From positions 333,276 to 397,275 of the forward strand of contig JALHQT010000002.1 of the NCBI GenBank assembly GCA_022841825.1: a stretch of DNA of 64,000 nucleotides, in the 5' to 3' direction. The stretch's first letter is position 1. Every line of letters starts with the position of its first letter. This stretch comes from Anaerolineae bacterium. GTDB taxonomy: Bacteria > Chloroflexota > Anaerolineae > Aggregatilineales > Phototrophicaceae. Positions 33,945 through 42,000 of this stretch are shown one piece after another. The translations under genes were made by a program, and so were the position numbers. A model generated the notes under the pieces. It was not told the origin of the DNA. It did no database searches and saw only the letters and a program-made list of their open reading frames with translations.

Positions 33945-35750
33945 ATGATGAAACATGCTTCAATCGCGATCCTGATCGTTTTGACCACGCTTGCATTTGT
34001 TATGCTGGTCGGTGCACAGGAAATTGATCCTGCGACGTTGATAGATGTCCAAGTCTCGGTCAATCCCGATCTGCAATTCGTGCGTGTGTATGCCGAACCC
34101 GACGAAGACTCACCTGTGAATGAGGCGCTTTTCCCCAGCGTCATCGTGAGGCTGACAGGTGAGGCGGAGGTCGTCGGAGAGATACGCTGGTGGCAGGTCA
34201 CGCCGCCAAGCGGGATCGAAGGCTGGGTTGCGGAAGTGACGGATGATCTGCCGACACTAATTCTAGAAGATGGCGCGCCGCTCGGTAGTGGTGGGCAACC
34301 CAATGCAGCTTCTGTACCAACACGCGCAACAGCGGTTGCCAGCATACCGATGGACGCGACACAAGTCGTCGCGGTCGATCTCTTGCTTATCTATACCAAC
34401 CCTGACACGGAAGCGGACATCCTTGAAGCCGTCAGCCGTGGTATTGAACTGAGTGTCCTTGATGCGGACACAGAGTCTGAATGGGTGCAGATCGAGTCGC
34501 CAAGTGGCGTTGTGGGTTGGGTGGAGATGACGGTTGATGGACTGCCAACACTGATAAATGCGGCAGCGGCAAATGGTGAGCTTGCGGTTGGTGGAGTGGG
34601 GATCATCCGCAGTACAGGTCTAGTGCTGCTTTATAGCGAACCCGACGACGAGAGCCAAGTTGTCGAGGCATTGTCTGGCGGTGTTTCGCTGCAAATCATC
34701 GGCGGACCTGAAATCATCAGCGATGTAAACTGGTGGCAAGTGCGGTCGCCGAGCGCCATTGATGGCTGGCTGGCGGAGATCGTGGAGGGAGAAGTCGTCT
34801 TCTTCTCGCCCTCTGCGATTGCAGCGCTCATCCCGACTGCGACGCCAACACAGTTGCCTACTCAGGTCGCACTGGCTACTGCGACACCTATACCCACGCC
34901 ACTCATCTGCCCTGGTGCTCCGTCACCTCGATTTGTCGTGGGTGCCATAGGATTCGTCATGCCTGGTCCGTCAAATCGTGTTCGCCAAAGCCCTGATTTG
35001 TCATCTCCTCAGGTCGGAGAGTTGGACGCGGGTGTTCGCTTTACGGTGATAGGTGGCCCCATCTGTGCGAACAACTACCGTTGGTGGCAGGTCGAGTACG
35101 CTGGCGGGACGGGTTGGACAGCAGATGGTACAGGCAATACGCCTTGGCTCGATGTCATTTCATTGCCTCCAACCGCTACCGCTGCTTCGTCGCTCACGAG
35201 TCCCTCAATTCCTGGCACAGTTGGTGTTGGTGCCGAGGTGCAAGTCCAGAGTCTCGAACCCGCTTTCCCACTGCGCGCTTCTCCCTCATTAAGCGGCGCA
35301 GTCATCGTCAACGTGCCAAGAAGCGCACGCGCGACTGTAATCGCGGGACCTGAACTGGTGTCAGAAACGAACGAGCGCGGGGCGACAACCGGCTTTTTCT
35401 GGTGGCAGATCCGCACGAGCGAAGGGCGCGAAGGCTGGATGCCAGAGGCGACATTTGGGGAACCTGTACTCGTGATGTATCGCGCCAATGGACCCGTCGC
35501 TCCGGTAATGTGTACCTTAAGTACGATCCGTGACGTTAGCATCCGCAGCGGTCCCGGGACGCAGTACGAGCAAATCGCCAGCCGGGCGGGAGAAGGGCAG
35601 CTCCTGGCGGCGGAGGGGCAGTTCGGAGACATCACCGTGCCAGAGGCGCACTGGTGGCGTCTTGCTGAAGGATTCTGGGTTCGCAACGACCAGGTGCGCG
35701 AGCAGCCGCGTGAAGCATGTGCTTTGCTGCCAGTCGTGCCTGTGTCGTAA
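33945..35750 (+). CDS. Secreted protein with about six SH3b domains
   Basis: 601 residues. Signal peptide MMKHASIAILIVLTTLAFVMLVGAQ, then six SH3b-like units marked by WWQVTPPSGIEGWVAE, WVQIESPSGVVGWVEM, WWQVRSPSAIDGWLAE, WWQVEYAGG...WTAD, WWQIRTSEGREGWMPE and WWRLAEGFWVRND. Bacterial SH3b domains usually bind cell-wall peptides, so this could coat or sense wall material. It starts 4 nt after the previous gene; ATG at 33945 or 33948 are both possible. It is not linked to an enzyme domain. Confidence 0.85.
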   Translation: MMKHASIAILIVLTTLAFVMLVGAQEIDPATLIDVQVSVNPDLQFVRVYAEPDEDSPVNEALFPSVIVRLTGEAEVVGEIRWWQVTPPSGIEGWVAEVTDDLPTLILEDGAPLGSGGQPNAASVPTRATAVASIPMDATQVVAVDLLLIYTNPDTEADILEAVSRGIELSVLDADTESEWVQIESPSGVVGWVEMTVDGLPTLINAAAANGELAVGGVGIIRSTGLVLLYSEPDDESQVVEALSGGVSLQIIGGPEIISDVNWWQVRSPSAIDGWLAEIVEGEVVFFSPSAIAALIPTATPTQLPTQVALATATPIPTPLICPGAPSPRFVVGAIGFVMPGPSNRVRQSPDLSSPQVGELDAGVRFTVIGGPICANNYRWWQVEYAGGTGWTADGTGNTPWLDVISLPPTATAASSLTSPSIPGTVGVGAEVQVQSLEPAFPLRASPSLSGAVIVNVPRSARATVIAGPELVSETNERGATTGFFWWQIRTSEGREGWMPEATFGEPVLVMYRANGPVAPVMCTLSTIRDVSIRSGPGTQYEQIASRAGEGQLLAAEGQFGDITVPEAHWWRLAEGFWVRNDQVREQPREACALLPVVPVS

Positions 35751-35836
35751 ATTACTCTTTGACTTTTGCGCCAGCAGCCTACTATGTGGACAATTCGCCC
35801 CATCGGGCGTTGACACGACGTAGGCAGGCGCACAGC

Positions 35837-36631
35837 ATGAACAAGAATGGTCAGCCGGGCATCCTGGCGGTGGATATTGGCAACACCAACATTCATATTG
35901 GCTTGTGGCGCGATGACGCCTGGCGCTATTCGTGGCGCGCGCGCACCGTCGCGGGCAAGATGGCGGATGAGTACGCCGTGCTGCTGCGCTCCTTCCTCGC
36001 CAGCGCCAAACTCAAGACCAGGGACATTACCGGGGTCGCCATCGGCAGCGTCGTGCCCGCGCTGACGGGGACTTGGGCGGCGCTGGCGCAGGATACGCTC
36101 GGCATCGAACCGCTCGTCGTCACGCATCAGACGAAGATCGGCATCCGCATCGAGATCGACCAGCCGGAGCAGGCGGGTGCGGATCGCCTCATCAACGCCG
36201 CCGCCGCCTACAAACTCTACGGCGGCGCTGCCGTCGTGGTCGATTTTGGTACGGCGACCAACTTCGACGTCGTCTCGCGCGATGGGGCGTATCGCGGCGG
36301 TGCGATTGCGCCCGGACTGAACATCGCGCATGACGCGCTGGTAGCGCGTGCGGCGCGCCTGCACAAGATCGACCTCGTGCCGCCCGCCTGCATCATCGGC
36401 ACGAACACCATCGCGGCGATGCAGTCGGGCATTTTCATGGGGCATGTGGCGATGGTCGAGGGCTTGATCGCCCGCATCAAGCGCGAGATGGACGACCCGA
36501 AGGTCAGGGTGATCGGCACGGGCGGGTTAGCGCCGCTCTTCCGCGAAAACACCGACGCTATCGACCTGATCGCGCCGGAGCTGACGCTGGACGGACTGCG
36601 GATCATCCATGCGCTGAATTTTGGGGGATAA
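35837..36631 (+). CDS. coaX: Type III pantothenate kinase
   Basis: 264 residues, standard for CoaX. The ASKHA phosphate loop AVDIGNTNIHIGLW is at the N-terminus, GADRLINAAAAY and DFGTATNFDVV give the pantothenate/ATP pocket, and GGAIAPGLNIA matches the family. It catalyses the first step of CoA synthesis and is insensitive to CoA feedback. The start is 35837 because the fold begins there; the upstream signal AGGCAGGCG is weak. No other coa gene is adjacent. Confidence 0.95.
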   Translation: MNKNGQPGILAVDIGNTNIHIGLWRDDAWRYSWRARTVAGKMADEYAVLLRSFLASAKLKTRDITGVAIGSVVPALTGTWAALAQDTLGIEPLVVTHQTKIGIRIEIDQPEQAGADRLINAAAAYKLYGGAAVVVDFGTATNFDVVSRDGAYRGGAIAPGLNIAHDALVARAARLHKIDLVPPACIIGTNTIAAMQSGIFMGHVAMVEGLIARIKREMDDPKVRVIGTGGLAPLFRENTDAIDLIAPELTLDGLRIIHALNFGG

Positions 36632-36652
36632 GTAGAAGCACATTGAGCATAT

Positions 36653-36687
36653 GCGGACGCCCACCCATGAAATGGGTGGGCGTCCGC
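36653..36687. repeat. 16-bp palindrome with GAA loop
   Basis: GCGGACGCCCACCCAT (36653-36668), loop GAA, and ATGGGTGGGCGTCCGC (36672-36687) are perfectly complementary. It lies between coaX and the DUF1697 gene and has no T tract. It matches the palindrome type seen near 14845 (same GAA loop). Confidence 0.8.
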
Positions 36688-36769
36688 AACTATGTCACAC
36701 CGCATTACGTCCCACCCGCGCCACAACCCCGCATATAGCGCAGTATTCCTCTCAGCCAAAGGACTCCGC

Positions 36770-37315
36770 ATGCCCACCCACATCTCCCTGCTGCGCGGGA
36801 TCAACGTCGGCGGCAACAAGATCATCCCGATGAATGAACTGAAGGCGCTCTACGAGTCGCTCGGCTTCGCCAACGTGCGCACGCTGCTGGCGACCGGCAA
36901 TGTCGTCTTCGAGACTCCGCGCGACGATGCCGATGCCATCAAGACGGAGATCGAGCAGGGGATTGCCGCGACATTTGGCTGCCAGTCGGTTGTCTTCCTG
37001 CGCACGCCGGACGAGCTGCACGCGGTCGTCGCGGCATGTCCGTTCGCGGAGGCAGAGCGCGCGCAGGGCAGCAAGCTGCTGGTCATGTTCTTGCAGTCCG
37101 CGCCGACCGAGTCAACGCTCCAGCACCTGCACGACGCGCATACGGGGAACGAAATCATTCACGTCATCGGGCGCGAGGCGTATATCTTCTTCCCCGACGG
37201 CATGGGGCAGTCGAAGCTCGGCAATCCGCAGCTTGAACGCAAATTGGGCGTACTGGGTACAGGTCGCAACTGGAACACGGTCCTCAAGTTGGTCGCCCTA
37301 GTCCAAAAGTCTTAA
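36770..37315 (+). CDS. DUF1697 protein
   Basis: 181 residues, complete. It opens HISLLRGINVGGNKIIPM, the family signature, followed by LYESLGFANVRTLLATGNVVFE, and ends RNWNTVLKLVALVQ. The family is widespread, soluble and uncharacterised. AAAGGA precedes ATG 36770. Confidence 0.9.
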   Translation: MPTHISLLRGINVGGNKIIPMNELKALYESLGFANVRTLLATGNVVFETPRDDADAIKTEIEQGIAATFGCQSVVFLRTPDELHAVVAACPFAEAERAQGSKLLVMFLQSAPTESTLQHLHDAHTGNEIIHVIGREAYIFFPDGMGQSKLGNPQLERKLGVLGTGRNWNTVLKLVALVQKS

Positions 37316-37370
37316 CGCTTGACGCTTTAGATTCAGCCTTTACAGTCTAAACCCGTGTTATACTTTCCAC

Positions 37371-37640
37371 ATGAATGACCATGATCTGAATATGTCCCTG
37401 TCATGGCTCCGTGAGTGGCGGGGACGTCCACAGGGCGATTGGCTGAGTACCGCACTCGATCTCTTCGAGCCAATTGCCCCCCTGGGCGCGCAGGTCTTGT
37501 ACATTCTTCAGCCGACGATGAGCTGGATGATCGAGCGTGAGCGGCTTCAGGCGCTTGCGCAGGCGTTAGAAACGCCGGATGGGGTGTCTGCGGTGCAGCA
37601 GTGGCTGCACGGCGATGCCCATGATGACACAGCAGGGTGA
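37371..37640 (+). CDS. Small protein opening the MutL/DUF6754 operon
   Basis: 89 residues, no signal peptide or clear membrane segment. It has two amphipathic helices (LSTALDLFEPIAPLGAQVLYIL, then RERLQALAQALETPDG). Its stop overlaps the GTG start of the next gene (GTGA), so translation is coupled. I do not recognise a family. As the first gene of the tight cluster it may be a small regulatory or assembly subunit. Confidence 0.65.
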   Translation: MNDHDLNMSLSWLREWRGRPQGDWLSTALDLFEPIAPLGAQVLYILQPTMSWMIERERLQALAQALETPDGVSAVQQWLHGDAHDDTAG

Positions 37641-38458
37641 TCAAACGCCCTCAGAGGCGGAGGCAGGGTTTGGACGCGACGACGGGAATCGTCACCATCG
37701 TCATACTTCTCCTGGCATTTGTCGTCAGCGTGCTTTCGACAGTCGCTGTCCGTGCGCGCCGTCTCCCCATCATCCTGCGCCAGCATCCCGCCTATGGCAG
37801 CCTGTCCCAATGGACGAGCGAAGCGCTCGAAGCAGATCGCCCGATGCACTTCTCGTTCGGCGGCGCGAGTCTGGGCGCAACCACACCGCTTACGCTTGCC
37901 AATGCCGAAACATTCACCCTCCTTGCTGACCGCGCCACCTATGGCATTCAGACACCGCTCATGACCATGAGCGACAGCGCCACGCTGCCGCTGGGCTATG
38001 ATGTGCTGCGCCGTGCTTACCGCAGGCGCGGGCGCGTCGATGAGTTCCAGTTGGGTGCTGTTCAGTGGTATCCGGATGGCGCGCGTTCGCTGGCATTCGC
38101 CGCCGCGCTGACCGGGATCGCCGCCGACCGCCGCGTCAGCTCACACCTGCTGCTGGGCAGCTATGGCAGCGAAGTCGCGCTCATACTCGACGCGGCAGCG
38201 CGGCGCGGGCAGAAGACCATCGCTGCGAGCGACCAGCTTGAAGGACAGGCGGTCGCCTTCGGCATGTCCGACGCGCCGCTGATCGGCGAAGAGATGTTCG
38301 CCGGTCCCGCCTATCTCGGCGGCGGCGCTTCGCAGGTCGGCAGCGTTGTCGCGCTCGATATCCTGCGCATCAGTCTGATCCTGGTGCTCGGCGCGCTCAC
38401 ACTCTACCAGTTGTTCACCAGCGGCAGCCTCAATGCGCTGCTGGAAGGCGCGCGCTGA
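37637..38458 (+). CDS. DUF6754-like membrane protein
   Basis: 273 residues. One membrane helix at about 17-38 (IVTIVILLLAFVVSVLSTV), an outer or inner domain with IILRQHPAYGSLSQWTSEAL and SHLLLGSYGSEVALILDAAARRG, then a second helix at about 245-262 (LRISLILVLGALTLYQL). It resembles proteins annotated DUF6754 in Chloroflexota; this is my recollection. The start is GTG overlapping the previous stop, and its own stop overlaps the next start (TGATG). It is probably part of a membrane complex with its neighbours. Confidence 0.75.
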   Translation: MIKRPQRRRQGLDATTGIVTIVILLLAFVVSVLSTVAVRARRLPIILRQHPAYGSLSQWTSEALEADRPMHFSFGGASLGATTPLTLANAETFTLLADRATYGIQTPLMTMSDSATLPLGYDVLRRAYRRRGRVDEFQLGAVQWYPDGARSLAFAAALTGIAADRRVSSHLLLGSYGSEVALILDAAARRGQKTIAASDQLEGQAVAFGMSDAPLIGEEMFAGPAYLGGGASQVGSVVALDILRISLILVLGALTLYQLFTSGSLNALLEGAR

Positions 38459-39087
38459 TGCGGCGCTTATTCGGGCTTCTCGCGACCGTCATCACCATCG
38501 GTGTTGGGTTGGTGATGGTCCTGGATTTGACGGGTGTCCTGTCGCTTGCCGTGCCGACACTCACATCCGGCTTGATCGCTGCGACCTTCCTGCGGCTTGC
38601 GCTGATGACGCTGGCGCTGATGATCTCGGCGGGCTTGTTTAACCTCGTCATCGCGCATGGCGGGCGTATTCGCCGCCTCGAACGAGGATGGGTCTACAGC
38701 CTGGTTCTGCTTCTGAGCGCTGGCAGCGTCATTGCGTTCTGGCTGCTGGGGCGCGAAGATGCCAATCAATTCCTGCTCGACAATGTCCAGGTCGCCGTCG
38801 AGTCTTCGCTGGCAGCGTTGACGCTGTTTGCGCTGGTCTATGGCGCGTATCGCCTGCTGCATCGCCGCCCGACCTGGTGGGGCGCACTCTTCATCGTGTC
38901 GTTGGTCATCGTTCTGCTTGGCGCGCTGCCCCTGGGAGAGGTCAGTGTTTTAGCGCCGCTCCGCGATTGGTTCCTGAGTGTGCCCGTGAGCGCTGGGGCG
39001 CGCGGACTGCTGCTCGGCATTGCGCTGGCGACCGTCGTCACCGGGATGCGCATCCTTCTCGGTCAAGAACGATCGTACCGCGAGTAG
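38458..39087 (+). CDS. Polytopic membrane protein of the MutL-like operon
   Basis: 209 residues, nearly all hydrophobic, about six membrane helices: RLFGLLATVITIGVGLVMVL, GLIAATFLRLALMTLALMI, then three to four more. The start ATG shares a base with the previous stop, with GGAAGG upstream. There is no enzyme signature. Together with the 217-residue protein at 44954 it frames the large acidic protein gene. Confidence 0.75.
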   Translation: MRRLFGLLATVITIGVGLVMVLDLTGVLSLAVPTLTSGLIAATFLRLALMTLALMISAGLFNLVIAHGGRIRRLERGWVYSLVLLLSAGSVIAFWLLGREDANQFLLDNVQVAVESSLAALTLFALVYGAYRLLHRRPTWWGALFIVSLVIVLLGALPLGEVSVLAPLRDWFLSVPVSAGARGLLLGIALATVVTGMRILLGQERSYRE

Positions 39088-39092
39088 CCGCC

Positions 39093-42000
39093 ATGAGCAG
39101 CGATTTTCTGCCACCCTGGCTGCGCGGCGCGGACGACGAAGAGCCGAAGAAAAGCAGCCCACCTCCCCCATCTCCTCCTGAACCCGTTTCGGACGATGAC
39201 GGCGAGGTTGTGCTGCCTCCCTGGATGGCGATGGATGTCGGACGTCAGCGTGAGTTCGTCAAAGAGACGGGCGAGTTGAGCGAGGACTTCCTGGCAGCGG
39301 CGGATGAACTGCCGGATTCCCTGCCCGCCAGCGTCACCTATGACCAGTGGCAGCGCATTCAATACGAAAAGACGCGCGAGCGCAGCCTGGACGAAGAAGT
39401 CCCTGATCTGCTCATGGACGTGCCTGACCCCGAACCCACACGCGGGGGGACAGCGCCGCTCCCCAATACCGGTGAACTCCCGGATTGGTTCCTGGGCTTA
39501 GAAGAGCTTGACGAAGAAGAGGCACCGGACTGGTTTGTGGACAAGCCTGCACCCGCAGCCCCGCAAACACCTCCCCCGCCGCCCGCGCCGGAATCACCTG
39601 CAGAACCGCCGAGTGACGCGCTGTTGGATGACTTCTTCGACAGCCTGGCGACGCAGCGCGCGGTCACCACCCCGCGCATCTCGACGGATGCGTTGTCCGC
39701 GCTCATGGAACCCGATCTGAATGACAGCCAGTCGTATGAACCCGATCCATCGAGCCTGGCGTGGGACAGCCCCGTGCCGCAGACCGGACAGGCGTTCGAG
39801 TACGATCAGGCGATGCCTGACACGGTCGATTTCCCAGGTGGAGACGTGGCGTCGCCTGGCAGCGGCTTTGAAGATTATCCCCGCCTGGATACCGCCGAAT
39901 TAAACGCCGCATTTGAGAGCTTCACCGACAGTCATTCCGCGCTCCCAACCGTGCCATCGGCAGATGCGCAGGAAGTCGATGAGGTGGAGTCTCGGCAGGT
40001 GGGGTACAAGACCACGCGCGGCAAACCCGTCCAACTGCCAGAGGCGATAGAGTACAGTTTTGAGGACTTTGAGACCGCATCGGAGCAAGCGCCGCAGCCT
40101 GCGGAAGCCACGATTCCGAGCCGCAGCCTGCTGTCGAAGCTGACCCAGCGCGCGGCGGAGCAGATGCCGCCGCCCTCTGCCGATCCTGAACCGGAAGTAT
40201 CCTCCGGCGATGACATGAGCTGGCTCAATGAGATCAGTGCGATTGTCGGCTCAGCGGTGCAAAGCCAGCGGGATGAAGAGTCCAGGGCGGGCGTGCCTCC
40301 GCGCACGGAGACACGCAAGCTGGAACCAGAGGTCGCTCCAAAGCCTAACACCGCACCGCTGACGGAAGATGACCCCGATTGGCTCACCGATCTTGAAGGG
40401 GTTGCACCGCCGACGACCGGGTCGCTGCCGCCTTCAGAAATTCCGGCGAAGCCGCTGTTCGATTTCAGCAGCATGGATTTCAGCTTTGGGGGCACAGAGG
40501 CACGCGGGAACACTGCCGAGTCCGTTGATGACCCCTACGCGGGACTGTTCGATGATCTCGGCGGGAGTAAGAAACCCAGACCCACCGATCCGGAATCGCG
40601 CCGCACTGTGTACAGCACAGTCATCCTTGACGACGATTCACCCTCGCCGCCTCCGAGCGGTGGGCAGACGATTGTCCTGGATGATTATGCGACCGCGCCG
40701 CTCCCTCCGCCGCCTGCACCGTCCGCCCGCGAAACCCAGCCTGAGGCACCGCGTGGGCAGGGGACGCCCGCCCGCAAAGAAGTCCCCACGCCTTCCGCGC
40801 CGCGCGTAGAGAAGCCGTCGCCCCCCGCGCCGCGCACACCGGATGCCGTCCCAAGCGGCGAGATCGCTATTCCACCCGTTGCCCAGGAACAGCGCAGCAG
40901 CGCCTTCGTGGGGATCGTCATCCCTCCGCCGGATAACCCGTCAGTCGCGGACTTGATTCCGCTGGCGACTGATCCGACGATTCAGACCAGCACACTCATC
41001 CCATTTGACACCCCGGTTCCCCACGCACCCCCGAAACTGACCCCCGCCAAGGCAGCGCCTCAGGTTCCGGCACAGGATGAGGACATGGGCTGGCTGCAAT
41101 CGGTGCTGTTTGACGAAGAACCCCAGGCACCGCCATCGCAGACGAGCGATGTCGTCGAGACCACCGCCGTCTATGAACCTTTGCCGGACGAAACCCGCGA
41201 AATGACGGATCTGTTCTCTGCATTGCAGGCTCACGAGGAAACGCCAGAGGTTTTCACCTACGACGCAGATTTGCCTGCCCACTACGACGCAGTGTCGTCG
41301 CAGCAAGAAACGTGGGGCAGCGTTAGTAACGCGGTCAACGCGGCTGCGGGTGATTTTGGCGACGAGGAGCTGGATGCCGACGCCGCGCTTGCCGCCTTAT
41401 TCGGCGGTTTGACGGGCGGGCTGGTGACGGAAGAGCCAGACTACAGCGCGCCGGCTGTCGTTTCGCAGCCCAGAGAATATACATCCTGGGTCGAACCCAG
41501 CGCCGACCGCGATCTGTACGGCTCGATGGAGCAGGCGACCGGTTTCTCGGAGACGGATGAGCCGTTCGAGACACAGGGAGATGATACGTTTGCGGCGTTC
41601 TTTGACGGCTTGCATACCGGCAGCTTTGATGAACCCGACGAAATGGTCACCGATTCGAGCGGAGATACCCACTTCGATCCGTCCGCCGCTTTCGACGATC
41701 TGGATCTCTCTCTCGATGCACCGCTGGATACCAGCGCTGGCGATTACGGCGCACTGCTCGCCGACCTTGCCGCACTGGGCGCGCCGAGCGAAACAGAGGC
41801 GGAACTGCCATCGTCCTTTACCGCCAATACAGGCGAACTCAGCGCGCTGTTCGATGCGCCCATTGACGAAGACGATTCGTATCTGGATGACACGCTGCCG
41901 GGCTTTGCGATTGTCGATGACGAGGTGATGGGTCAGGCGGGTGACGTGAGCGGCGGGCAGCCTGTGCCGACGGACGTGACCGATGACGGCGCGCTCAACA

